Shown here one piece after another: positions 12,048 through 23,491 of a DNA stretch of 64,000 bases (its first letter is position 1; every line of letters begins with the position of its first letter). Source of the DNA: Acorus gramineus (Eukaryota; Streptophyta; Magnoliopsida; Acorales; Acoraceae). The notes beneath the pieces were generated by a model, which was given only the letters and a program-made list of their open reading frames with translations, ran no database searches and was not told where the DNA came from. Location of the stretch: positions 19,800,162 to 19,864,161 of the forward strand of contig CM060855.1 of assembly GCA_030737835.1 (NCBI GenBank), given 5' to 3'. A program made the translations under genes and the position numbers.

Positions 12048-13323
12048 TCAAGCAGGACAGAAAGGCAGTCCAGGAGTGGACCTGTGGCTAGGAATGGTGA
12101 AGTGCCTGAGCCTTCCCTCCTGTTTAACCAAGTACCCCTCACAAAGGAAAGCCTTACTGAACTTGTCCTCCACCGGCCGATCACAGTCGTGGACGAAAAC
12201 GTTGGTCTCCCCCTCCGCCCGCCACCTCCCCATCATCCCCGCCGTGTATATCGCACTCATCCTCCCCGGCGAGTCATCCATGAACCCCGTCGGCGCGTCC
12301 ACCATGATCAAGTCCCAATCCACCTCATACACGAAGTCCGGCAACCCCTTCAAGGCCAACCGACATTCTGACTTCCTCACGTCAGATAATTGGGTGCAGT
12401 CTGGCTGCCGCCCTAATGAAGGAAATAAAGATAGAAAGAATGAAAACATAAAAACTACTAATTGAATGAAAAATTTTCATATTAGTACATACAGATGGAA
12501 TTTCTATCAGTACGTGTATGGATGGACGATATGTGTCCATCAAAATGCATGAATAAGATTTATATCGATGATTTTTAAAATAATGAAATATTTTTAACTC
12601 TTCAATAAATACATATTGTCCATCCAAACATGTACTAATGAGACTAATATGAAAAATTTCCCCTGATGAAGGAAGCAAGAGATGGAAAGAAAAACTTCCT
12701 GGGGGTAAGTTCTTCTTTCCCTCTAAATTTGCTCTTTCTTTCCTTTTTTTTAATTGATCTAGAATTGTAATAGAAAAAAAAGTAGAGATGAAAAGAAGAA
12801 GACTCTTTCTTCTTCTTCACACACCTAGCTCAAGGAGGTCATTGGCCTCCCGGACCTTGGTGTTGTAGGTGACGTGATACGACTCCAAGGCGGGGAACCG
12901 CTTCTTGATGACATCGATCCAGGCCTTGTCTTCGTCGAGGAAGACGGTGCGGCCCTCGTGGTTGAGGGCGGACCACATGAGGCTGTCGTGGCCGAGGCCG
13001 AAGATGAGGAAATTGCATGGGGACTTCCTGTCTAGGACATTGGTTGTGACAGATATCTCATTGAAGGTTTGTTGTGGGGTGGTGTTGGAGGTGGTGTAGT
13101 GGGTGATGGCTTGGACTAGGGAGGGTGGGAGCTTCATGCATGTTGGATTGGTGGTGGTGGTGGTGGTAGTACTAGTGCTTGTTGTTTGGATTTGTTGTAT
13201 TGGAGAGGAGGATGAGTAGAAGGTTGATTTTAGTATGAAGAGGAGAAGGAGGACAAGGAAGAAGCTTAGGATGAGGAGCTTGATGTTGAGGGTGTTTTGT
13301 GCTTTGGATTTTATGGTCGTCAT
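12048..13323 (-). CDS. IRX15-L: IRX15-like DUF579 protein (xylan biosynthesis, Golgi)
   Basis: A 287-aa DUF579 protein in two exons (13323-12825 and 12412-12048; gt-ag intron, phase 1). Residues 1-15 are cytosolic and about 14-33 form one membrane anchor (IKLLILSFFLVLLLLFIL), as expected for a type II Golgi protein. A Ser/Thr-rich stem follows, then the conserved domain from about residue 75: TPQQTFNEISVT, PCNFLIFGLGHDSLMW, FLDEDKAWIDVI, WDLIMVDAPTGF, GRMSAIYTAGMM, FLCEGYLVKQEGRLRHFTIP. The TPQQTF...EISVT and EGRLRHFTIPSHR signatures fit the IRX15/IRX15-LIKE branch better than the GXM methyltransferase branch, which shares the fold. IRX15 proteins are needed for normal xylan in secondary walls (established for Arabidopsis). 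The length is slightly shorter than some family members. Confidence 0.9.
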
Positions 13324-13327
13324 TTTT

Positions 13328-13351
13328 TCTCTCTCTCTCTCTCTCTCTCTC
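13328..13351. repeat. (TC)n tract in the IRX15-like 5' leader
   Basis: About twelve TC repeats lie directly upstream of the start codon; they read as (GA)n on the transcribed strand. Such tracts are common in plant 5' leaders and promoters. Confidence 0.7.
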
Positions 13352-13444
13352 TATGGTTTTGATTACTAAGTGTGTGTGTGTGTGTTTTGTGAAGACTTTG
13401 AGAGGGGATGTGTAACTTTTAATTGAAGGAGGGGAGGATTGGAT

Positions 13445-13453
13445 GTTATAAAG
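13445..13453 (-). promoter_or_regulatory. Probable TATA box of the IRX15-like gene
   Basis: The minus strand reads CTTTATAAC about 125 bp upstream of the ATG. The spacing is plausible for a leader of about 90 bp. Confidence 0.45.
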
Positions 13454-14009
13454 GGAGTGGGAAGTGGTGGGGAGAGAAGGCTTTGGGGAAATAAGTTGGG
13501 GTAGGCTTAAAGGAGCAGCAATGAAGTTGATTGATGATGACATGATAGCTAATTTGATAAAAAAAAAAAAAAGAATATATTCTGAAGAGTGTGCATGTGG
13601 TTGTTCAATCACTCTCTACTATTTAGTGCATTTCAGTAATTTTGACTTGTAATGATAGGAAGGTGAGGAATTTGAAAAAAAAAAATTTATTTTCATTTGC
13701 TTGGATTAAATTTTGAAAACATAGGAGGTAATTATTAAGTTTTTTTTTTTAAGTGGTTCTAGATTTTGGAATGAAAATATCAAACATTCAAAATATAATT
13801 CAAAGCGTTTGGTAGGTTTCTTTTGAATGTTTGGTTAAATAAGTTGAAATGTGGATGTTAAAGAAGAAATCTTACAAAGGGAGCAACCTCACATAAAAAT
13901 TGATTATTGATAAATCTATAGGCAATGTTTAATAATTTAGTTACATTTTTTTTTCACCAAAAAACAAAGATCATGTCTAAGTGTCCAACTACACCTTAAT
14001 TGCAATTTT
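13454..14009. other. Intergenic, no gene seen
   Basis: AT-rich upstream region of the IRX15-like gene, with long A and T runs and no recognisable element. Confidence 0.4.
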
Positions 14010-14625
14010 TTATTTCATATTGAATGCTTTCCATTTATCTAAATAAGCTCATTAATTTATGTCAAATTTGATTAATTTCTTAACAATATTTATTCATTAA
14101 ATAGTTCATTAAACCATAAAATTTGGGGGTTAAATAGACAAGAAACCTGGTCATAGGTTTACACAATCGAATTGGAAAATTTGGTCTGATTTTTTTTAAA
14201 CAATGGTTAAAACTAATCAATCTTGGCTCAATTAATAAAATTTCTTTTGAAAGAGTCAATCAGCTGACTCAACTACTGCACATTAATTTATGTCAATTAT
14301 GATTAATTTCATATTGAATGTGTTCCATTTAATCAATTAAGCTCATTAATTTATGACAATCACGATTAATTTATAAAAATTTGATGTTCAATTCATATCG
14401 TTATATTCAAATAGATAAATCAATATTCTATTCATCAAAATAGTTCATTAACCAGAAAATTTAGGTGTTCAATAGACAAGAAACCAGACTGGTTGTTGGT
14501 TTACACAATTGAATAGGCAAATTTGGTCTGATTTTTTTAAACAAAAGTTAAAACTAATCAATCTTTTGCTCAATTAATAAAACTTCTTTTGAAAGAGTCA
14601 ATCAGCTGACTCAACTACCTGCACT
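14010..14625. repeat. Diverged tandem duplication, two copies
   Basis: Two imperfect copies, about 14010-14281 and 14303-14625. Both contain 'tttcatattgaatg', 'atagacaagaaacc', 'aatttggtctgattttttt' and end with 'gaaagagtcaatcagctgac'. Copy 2 carries about 50 extra bases, so the period grows from about 293 to 343. Non-coding and much older than the 7705-10159 duplication. Confidence 0.65.
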
Positions 14626-15289
14626 ACTGTGACTGAAAACTCTCCCACCCAAATTTATAATATTCAACTTATCAAACTAAACTTTTTATACCTTCTCCAC
14701 GTTTTCCATATTTTGGCATACCAAATTACCCAAGAAAACTAAATTTGATGATTATCTCTTAACAATTATACATTATTGTTCTAGAATCATTGCTTGATTG
14801 AGAGATATCATGGTAGGATAATAATTGTCTTGCATAGGTGATGAGATGCTTCAAATGAGTTGGACAGGGGTTCCTTAGCAAGTCTGGCTGAATACACCTC
14901 ATTCTAAAGTTCTAACCATCCAACTAAATGGTCCCTTTCACCATTTGGATTTATGTGATGGTCCCCAAAGAAAAACTTTTTTTTAATGAGTAGGCTCTTC
15001 ATCCAATGTGTTTTTCATGGGGGAGATTAAAAGATGATCCAAATTGTTAAAATTTGTTTTGAACATTAATACAAATATTAGTAGTTTTTCACATGTTTGG
15101 CAGATCTGTAAAGCTATGAACCAACCAATCTGCAGATTAGGCTAGATGGAGACAGGACATGTTTAGTATTTACAACATATCTCATGTATATATTTGATCT
15201 ATATATATTTCATAAAGTTAAGCATATTTTTTTATCTTATATTTTTCTCCCTAATCCTTCCCCACTTATTTGGGGAAAATTAGATGTTG

Positions 15290-15475
15290 CATTGAAAAGA
15301 GACAAGGATGGTTGTGTTTACTCCATGAACTAACTAGTCACTCACCCTTACTATTGTAAAAATTCCTTAGTCTAATCTGGGGACTCTCCCCCCATGTAAT
15401 TTTGTAATCTGTTTACCTCCATTGTACAGCTTCTTTTGAATCATGAATACAGCTAACTTACCAAAAAGAAAAAGA
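15290..15475 (+). mobile_element. Possible LINE 3' end remnant
   Basis: The text 'gtaattttgtaatctg' to 'gtacagcttcttttgaatca', ending in an A-rich tail, resembles the 3' untranslated end of plant LINEs. No coding part is recognisable. Weak call. Confidence 0.3.
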
Positions 15476-15975
15476 AGTTATTCTCTCAAACTTACTACCC
15501 ATTTTCATTTTACCTGCTACCTCCTAGGCCATCTCCAGCCCTTACTCAAACCTATATTCAAATTTCACTTAAAATTTAAGTAAAAGCTTGATTTGATATG
15601 ATGTGTCCTCAACCATCACTTTGTGTTTTACTCAAATCTTTTAAAAATTTCATATCTTCTTCTAATTATTTCCAATAAACATTTTCAAAATCCTTTCCTC
15701 AAACATTTTTACTACTTAATTTGTTTTTCCTTTAAAATATTATCATCCATTTTTTTTAAAAAAAAAAGGTAAAAGTAATATTGGAGATGCTTTTATATAC
15801 TAAAGGAAAAAAAGCTCCAATTTCACATTAATTCTAATATACCCTTGAGAATTGGACGACTCAATATATATCATTTTATCTATTACCTTATGTATTAAAA
15901 GGAAAGAGTTTCAATTTTACATTCCCATTCGAAGCTATAGGATATGAATTTTTTTATTTTTCATTAGTGAAAACC

Positions 15976-16019
<44 letters not shown>
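15976..16019. repeat. Compound microsatellite (AT)n(GA)n
   Basis: About ten AT repeats run directly into about eleven GA repeats. Confidence 0.85.
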
Positions 16020-16920
16020 ACATAAATACGAATATGTATTATATTTTCTTTGCATAGAAAATTACATGTTACCAATCCTGTATGTGAGTCACCCCACTCC
16101 AAAAGAAATTTAGGTGTGTGAATGATTGGGAAAAAAAAAAAAGGGTGAGGGAGAAAGAATGGGACATAGAGAGAGAAAGAGACTGAGGTGGTCGATGGAA
16201 GGGCGGTCGGCATCGGGAGAGGACGGCAGCGGTGAGCAAAAGAGTCCAAGAGAGGGCACAGCGGGGTAAGGGGGGAGAGAAAAAGAGAGAGTGCAGGCCC
16301 CTGACCTACCATCCCCCTCTCTTATCCTTCCCACCCCAAACAAATATTTGGGGTGGGGGCCCCATAAAATTGGGTGGTAGTAAATGTATATGAATTCTGC
16401 ATAAAAATTAATATTTTGTGATTATTATAAAAAAAAAATGATACAATCAGTCCCGCCCATTGCATCCTCATTTGCAACCAACACACTTTTTTTTCCTAGA
16501 AATAAACTTAGCTAATGTATTACATTCTTTTATAAATTAAGAATATAATACTCATACAAATCAAATATATGTTTTCTACATCTTTTATAATTGAGTATAT
16601 ACTAAAATAGTGAAATATATATCATGTTAGGTTAGTCATGCATTATTTTACTATTATAAATGAGATTATAAAATGGACTAAGTATCATATGCCTTCCTTT
16701 CTTACAAAACAAAAAATAAAATGGACTGAGTATGATATGCCTACCTTATAAAAAAAACAAAAAATAGGAGTCCATACCTACCTTTCTTACAAAGCATAGA
16801 AAACACGATTCTAAGTAAAGACGTCATTCCGAGGTAGATTATTATTTTATATTTTTGTTTTCCTCCATAAATCTTAAAATTCTACACAAAAAATTAGGTG
16901 GGTTCTATTAGTTTGATCAA

Positions 16921-17442
16921 AATCTTGTTTCCTAGTTGATCAAAATCAAAATCAAAATCTTGATCAAAATCAGACGCTTTGGCGGTGTCTGAAGGAGTTG
17001 ACAGGGATGGAGGACAACAACCTCACTTTGAACGCCTTATGGGAGGTGGGGAAAAAGCTTTGGTGGAAGGGAGACAGAAGCGCAGCAGGGAAGATCTCTC
17101 AGTCCTTTATTCCCGCTATGACTTGGACCATTTGGCCTGCTCGGAATCACCGGATATTCAGAGGTTCTCGAGTTTATATGGAAAATTTATGGGAGTCAGT
17201 CTTGAACTACATAAAAACTTGGGGGATTGTTTGTGCTGGGACAAACAGAGTGATGTATATTGGGGTGAAAATTGAGATCGAGGAATAGACGTAATCGCAT
17301 TATGTTTCTTGTAGGTAGAGTCCTCCTCTACCATTTTTTACTTTTCGACATGTTTCGCTTTGAGTTTTGTAATAAAATTTAAGGCGCATGTCTACCATTT
17401 ACATCAAAAAAAAAAAAAAAAAAAAAAATCTTGTTTCCTAGT
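16921..17442 (+). mobile_element. 5'-truncated LINE with 16-bp target duplications
   Basis: The element body 16937-17426 is flanked by identical 16-bp copies of AATCTTGTTTCCTAGT (16921-16936 and 17427-17442). It ends in a run of about 25 A. The plus-strand frame near 17000-17280 encodes the end of a plant LINE ORF2: NALWEVGKKLWWKGDR, IPAMTWTIWPARNHRIFRG, LWESVLNYIKTWGIV. Only the tail of the reverse transcriptase ORF is present, as expected from incomplete target-primed reverse transcription. A short AATC-rich stretch (16937-16975) at the 5' junction looks like filler DNA. Confidence 0.85.
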
Positions 17443-17630
17443 CTAGTCTAGCTTCTAATTAAAAAATTAGATTCTTTCCCTTAAAAAATATCCACACACT
17501 AGGCCACTTCAACCCATTAAACATTGAACTAAAAAGCCATGTGGGATCTAAACCAATTAGTGGGTTCCTAGTGCTACTACTGCCAAAACTCAACTGTGAC
17601 TCAACAGAGTACAAATAAAAATTTTGATGA

Positions 17631-17919
17631 ATATTTTAAGGGATTTTTAGTTTTAAGTCCCCACAAACCATCATATTTAGTGATCGATCCCTCCCTTCTT
17701 CGTATTTAGGTTTTAGTCCCCCGATTTAAAGGATAATTCATGGATAGGTCCCTCACAGGGACTAAAAAGTAAATTAAATAATTTATGGATAGGTCCCTCT
17801 CAAGGACTAAAAAGGAACTATCATTTAAATCTGGAAACTAAAACTTAAATACCAAGAAGGGAGAGATCGATCACTAAATATGATGATTTGTGGAGACTTA
17901 AAATTAAAAAATATTTTAA
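17631..17919. mobile_element. Mutator-like foldback MITE with 9-bp target duplication
   Basis: The element 17640-17910 lies between two copies of ATATTTTAA (17631-17639, 17911-17919). Its arms of about 110 bp are inverted repeats: both contain CATCATATTTAGTGATCGAT (inverted in the right arm). Paired GGACTAAAAA motifs sit in the centre. The 9-bp duplication points to the Mutator superfamily. Related pieces sit at 22115-22265 and 22320-22440. Confidence 0.75.
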
Positions 17920-17999
17920 ATGCTGATGTTTTTATAGCTTATTGGACACTTTCACTTCGAAATGTAAATTGCTATTATTAAGGTTTCCCATTGCCATCA

Positions 18000-20990
18000 A
18001 TTGTCAGTCTGAAGTTGTTGGGAATTGTTGAGCTTTCACTGTTTTATTAGTTATAAAAGTGACCGTTAGGTGTAAGTAGTATGTTAGGTGTAAGTAATAT
18101 GTTAGGTGGTCACAAGTCACATTTATGGTAATGTTGGATTTTTTTTTAATTTTACACTGTCTGTACTTGGAGAAGTCCATCATCTCTGTCAAAACTTTTT
18201 AAAAAGTTGAAAAGTTAAAATCGACAGCCAAACGGGACAGCTTTTTGCATAATCTGAAGTTGGATTCCTTTTAATTTTTCCCTCGAAATCTGTGTTTTAA
18301 AAAGCCTAAAAACAACTCTTTTTGGTCGGAATCAATTTTGTGAATTGAAAAGCAACTTTTTCTGCCAAACATTAAACTCCTTTCAAATATTGATTCCTGA
18401 ATTAAAAAAAAGCAACCTAAAAAAGTCAAGGTCTAAAATTATCTTAAAAAGCAGCTTTATTTCAAAAGTCACTTTTCAATATGTGTTTCTAAACGGACAA
18501 AGTAATTTACAACTGGGATTTCATAAGTTTTTTTTTTTTTTTTTTTTATGAAAGACACAAATCACTACTACGGGCCATTTGGGACTACGTTGTGGGACTC
18601 GGCGTTGGGGGATGCGGCGTTGGGGGATGCAAGCCCTTAAAAAAAAAATCCAAGGGAAAAGAGGGGATATGTAGGAGCCAAAAAAATGCACATCCTATAT
18701 TACTACCATACGTGGCATTGACCCCGGTTAATCACACATCAATTGGGGTGACAATGCATTTATTTAAATTAATATTTGAATCCTCAATTAATGGACGGTT
18801 GATTTGGTCCATTAATCACACGATAATTGGGATGATCAATGCATATATTAGAATTTATATTTAAAATTAAATCAAACCTCATTAAATATTGATTAAGTCC
18901 ATTAATCCGTTGGATTTGTCTCCCCGAAATCATGGAAATCCACATTGATCGTGATTTTAGGGATTGTCTGGATTCATTTACAATCCCAAAACCATTATAA
19001 ATATAGACAAGAAAGAAAGGAAAATAGATTCACATATATGAAATATGGCAACACACATTGAGAGATGGATCGAATAGCATAGAGAGATAATTTGATAACA
19101 AAAAATCATGTGTCCAGACATTATTTTATATTCTTTCTTCTATGATTACTGACTTTAGCATCGAAGAGTCCCCCCTCTCTTTTCTGCAGGCCATCCATCC
19201 TCGAGATGCCGATCAGATCCTTCCCTCTTTGCTGGTGGCGCACCCATCCGGATGTCAAAATCGGATGCCACCAAGCCTTATGTCACTTCCCAAACTGGAA
19301 GAGGAGGTGGGGTAGGTGAGTGTATACTCTCTTTGAAAAAATGTAAAATGGTATGCAGTATTCATTCAAAATTATGTACTTCATTGTTTTGTTAAAGTAT
19401 GTTATGCGTCAAAAATATGCTTCAAGGAAAATTTAAAACATGTTTTATAATCGTACAAGTGACAGAATGAATGAAAGATAATGTTTTTCTGTGTATTAAA
19501 TGCTATCCAATAAGAAATAAATTAGGGACCACATTGATCATTTCATCTGTATCTGTCATCTCTGTTTTCAGTGTTGGGTAGGTTGTAGTCAAATTTGTAT
19601 CAGTTTAAATGACAAATCATGGCCAGAGGGAAATGTTTATAAACAGTGGCACATCTTCATATATGATCAATGTCTTGTCATGATTCTATTCTATCAAAGG
19701 TTGTTTACCATATTGCATCAGGTATGGCTAGGTCACGTGAATTTAGTATTTTTAAGGCAACAAAAACCAAGTCCGGATCAGTCAGGAGTCTCAGGGACTG
19801 ATTTGATTTTGATCAATCTTGTCAGTATCAAATTGTACAATCTATTAATGAAACTACATATCTTATAAATCAAACAGCACAATCAATTGTTGGATACACA
19901 TTCATTCTCATATTGGACTAGATCCAATAAATGAGTGGAACATGTAACCAACAATTTAATGTACATTTCGATTCATAGACTATGTAGTTCGATTAATGGG
20001 TTGTGCAGTTCGATATTGATAAAACTGACCGAAACCAGTACTAACTAGATCCGGACTCACAAAAACCATCATAACATGCATCCTTTTGGTGGAACATTTG
20101 TTTGTTCAAGATTTTCCTTTATGTGAATCAATCTTTTTTAGGAGGTGCATAACCACTATTTGTTTTTAAAAATTGGCTTATTTTTAAAGATAACCATTGG
20201 ATGTTAAAAGCAACCATCTCTTATGAATGAATGGGACCAATTGTGTGATTCATTTCACTCATTTCACACAAACCATCGTGTCATCTCTCTTTTATATACT
20301 TCAAGTGGACATCATTTATTTTATCACTTTAAGTGACATCCTTCATTTATTTTATTTCTGAAATTCATGCTACACTGAGATTGTGTAAATTTTTAGAATA
20401 GTAAACAATATTATTTAGGTAGATTGTAAAGAGGCTATTTGTCAAAAGTTCTTTTTGCACATGTGATGTTGGCAGATAATTATAAAATTAGTGTTTTTGA
20501 ATCATGTTTGGGTCCAGATATCATCATATTCACGTTTGTTCTTACCCTACCATTTTCAATATGAAAGTCAGATTAATCTAACCAGTATGGTTTTTTATGC
20601 ATGCAAGAAGAATAACAAAAACACATCTCCCATTTGGGTCAAGCATAAACCCAGAATAAAAGGAACACAAGAGAATAATAAAAAAAAAAGAACAGTTTAT
20701 TTTGTAAGAATAAATCGTAATAGCTATGTCTGAATAAGTTAAGATAAGACCGATAATTATTTCAGGAGTACTGGAATTGCTTGTCAATGCTTATTTATGT
20801 CAACAAATAAAAATATTTTTATCTGTCATTTTAAAAAATTATATCACATAACACTTTCACACACATTACAAAAATTATCATATCCATCATATAATACCCA
20901 CACTCATAGTCACACTTGTAGAAGAGCAAATCTCTCATACAACATGATAAGGAATAGAGCTGCATCAGTAGAAAAGAATTGAGCATAGAT
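18000..20990. other. Intergenic; repeat debris, no gene seen
   Basis: At 18580-18640 there is a GC-richer stretch with two 'gcgttgggggatgcg'-like units and a MITE-like left end. At 18730-18850 an imperfect duplication of 'ttaatcacac...aattgggatga' is visible. A GC-richer patch at 19190-19320 could be a captured exon fragment but matches nothing I recognise. The rest is AT-rich and featureless. Confidence 0.4.
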
Positions 20991-20999
20991 ACGAGAACC

Positions 21000-21728
21000 T
21001 GTCCGTTGGTATTTAACAGACAAACCAGATTAAGAAGGCCCATAACAAAAGCCCAACTGCCTGAATTACCACATGTCTTAAGTAGGCCTACATCCTCCAT
21101 GAGGTCAAACTAATGAATGACCTAGTCTGACTCTCGCACAGGTCGGATGACTAATTCTTGACCTATAGAGGTCGGACAAATGATATTGCCTGAACAGGCT
21201 ATAACTACCAAGTACTAAAATCCGACAAGAAGTGTAGGTTGTCAAACCATAAAATCCAGACTGGCACGTAGGTCGACCATACATCCATATCGATAAGGTA
21301 ACAGTAGATCAAGGGAATATTTCCTGACGCGGGAGAAGGACTAGTTGTCAGGAAATCAGTTACGATGTGATAATCCCAAGGTTACACGTGTCCCCAGATC
21401 CAAGAGCCACGTGAAAATTCCATCTCATGATATGCTCACTCCTCAAAGTTAAGCTCGGCACACCCCTCTCGAGTATAAAAGAGGGGCGTCCCCTTCGTCT
21501 CAAGGTATGCGCACACTCCTCTTTTGCAGAAGAATTCTAAGGAGCTTCTTCATAGAAAAACCACTTACTTGAGCGTCGGAGGGGCGTTAGTCGACACTGC
21601 ACTGGTGTAAATTTCAGGTGGTCGGAACCGGAGACAAAGAAGGGCGGTGCACGAACTAAGCCTCATCTTGGATCACAACTGGAGGCCCGATAAAGCTTCT
21701 TCTTGAATCTACATTGAAAGCTCGGATC
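21000..21728 (+). mobile_element. Probable Ty3-gypsy (Tat-like) solo LTR, boundaries approximate
   Basis: The stretch has higher GC than its surroundings, a TATA box GAGTATAAAAGAGGGG near 21471-21486, and about 100 bp later the R/U5-type signature CTTGAGCGTCGGAGGGG at 21570-21586. The same TTGAGCGTCGGAGGG signature is in the well-bounded solo LTR at 35974-36625, where it lies about 155 bp from the end. No PBS, PPT or coding part follows. No clean 5-bp target duplication was found, so the ends are estimates. Confidence 0.5.
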
Positions 21729-22114
21729 AAACGATGTTCTGGCCCAAGAGGAGAAAACCTGATTTTATCCCCCACAACACTTATTCCCAAACACAAACCA
21801 TTTATGTAGGGTATAATTGTCATTTAAAAATCATAAACTCTTATCCATCACTTAACATCACTTTATCCAAAATTAACCAAACAATAAAAAAATCACTTTT
21901 ACATTTCACAATGAGAATAAATGAAAATGCAACCAAACAAAAATTTATTTATTCTATATCATAAACTCTTATTTATCTTTTATTAACCATTTATTCTCAC
22001 TTCATCCAATGTGAACCAAAAAACAAAAATATCATTTTTTCGTTTCCCAATAAGAATAACAAAAAATACAATCAAACAAAAATCTGCTTATTCAACGTGG
22101 ATTGTTAGAAAGAA

Positions 22115-22440
22115 GGGATTTGTAATTTTAAGTCAAACACGCCTATTTAAGGATCGATCATTTTCTTTTTCATATTTCTTTTTAAGTCTCCAACTTCGAC
22201 CACCTATTTCTCATTTTCTTTTTCATATTTCTTTTTAAGTCTCCAACTTCGACCACCTATTTCATTTTTAGTCATTCCATCAAATGTCCGTCCATATACC
22301 GTTAGTTTATGAAATGTGATTTTTATTTTTAAATCTATGTAAACTATGTTATTTAGTGATCAATTCCTTCCTTATTCATATTTCATTTAAGTCCCCAACT
22401 TTAAACATTTTTTTCTTATTAGTCCCCTAAAAAATGTCTT
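22115..22440. repeat. Diverged copies of the Mutator-like foldback family and a 53-bp tandem repeat
   Basis: GGGATTTGTAATTTTAAGTC at 22117 and 'aagtccccaacttt' near 22393 match the end of the MITE at 17640-17910. Within this stretch, 22159-22264 is a perfect direct duplication with a 53-bp period (CATTTTCTTTTTCATATTTC is its start). Confidence 0.55.
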
Positions 22441-22461
22441 TATAATTTTGTAAGCATAAAT

Positions 22462-22745
22462 TGTGGAATATTAAATTAGATATTTTGAGTGTGTTTAAAA
22501 TTTTAAATTTAAAAATTTAGATTCCATTAAAAACTAAAATAATATTAGCTTAAATGTGAAATAAATAAATATATATAATACAAATATGTTAGATTCCCAC
22601 AAAATCATTAATCTCTAAATAAATAAAAGTACTATGAAAAATAAAATTTTCTTTGACTACATATAATATTTTTAGTGACATCTAAATTTTTAAAATTTTA
22701 AATTTTGAACACACTCAAAATATATAATTTAATATTTCATAATTT
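22462..22745. repeat. Foldback element with 65-bp arms
   Basis: The left arm, including ATTTTGAGTGTGTTTAAAAT, is inverted in the right arm, including ATTTTGAACACACTCAAAAT. The spacer is about 150 bp of AT-rich DNA. It is a small foldback MITE of unknown superfamily. Confidence 0.6.
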
Positions 22746-22867
22746 TCAACCTAGAAAAATTCATTTAAATCAAAATTCAATAATGAAAAAATTCTTAAAA
22801 TTTGCTTATATAATCATTCTTCTTCTATTTATGATGTCAATCCTAATTGTATAGCTAAGACTATAAT

Positions 22868-23336
22868 GCCCCATTTGGATTGAGGAATTAAGTTATTCTA
22901 AATAAATAACTATGCCAGTATAGATAACAATTCTACGTAAATAAGATATTTTCTGTTTGGTTGTTTTTTTTTATTCTTATTGAAAAACGTAAGAGTAAAG
23001 GTTGAGTTGTTTGGTTGATGAAGAATAAAATATAAATAAAGTATAAAAAATTAATTTGACATGTATACCCTATTGATGTATAAGAAGTGTTGATAAATGA
23101 TTTGATGTGATGAGTTGTGTTTTTTTTTTATTTGTAGGTGGACCCCACTTATCCATGAAAATAGATAAACTGAGTATAGCTTATCCTATGGGTTACTTAG
23201 AATTGTTATACTCTCTTATACTTGTTTAAACTGGCTTAGTAATACCAAGTTATACTCTGCAAACAAACAGCCATTTTCCCTATCCATTCTTATACCACTC
23301 TTATTCTCACTTAACCCGTTATCCAAACAGGGGGGT
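22868..23336. mobile_element. MITE, copy of a ~430-bp family
   Basis: The left end GCCCCATTTGGATTG pairs with inverted CCCCCTGTTTGGATAACGG. Internal motifs ('ctgtttggttg', 'ttattcttattgaaaaacgtaag') match the elements at 28426-28857, 35298-35705 and 41765-42201. Its target duplication is not clear, so it is probably older. Confidence 0.5.
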
Positions 23337-23491
23337 GCTACTTACAAAGTACGAAATGACAAAAGGAAAAATTTACATGGATCAACTCTTTTCTTCCTGT
23401 ATTGTGGGGTTGATGCAGTTACCACATAACTTTCAAGAAAACATTGCAAGATACTAACTTACAAAATAAGGTTTTGGAATGCCTCATCAGT

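Noticed and set aside
12076-12465. 129-codon plus-strand frame
   Set aside because: Antisense shadow of IRX15-like exon 2.
13172-13612. 146-codon minus-strand open frame over the IRX15-like start
   Set aside because: It is out of frame with the IRX15-like coding exon, and its serine/leucine-rich text comes from the CT-rich leader; no domain.
19190-19320. GC-richer patch that could be a captured exon
   Set aside because: Short, no recognisable protein, no second exon or terminal repeats that pair around it.
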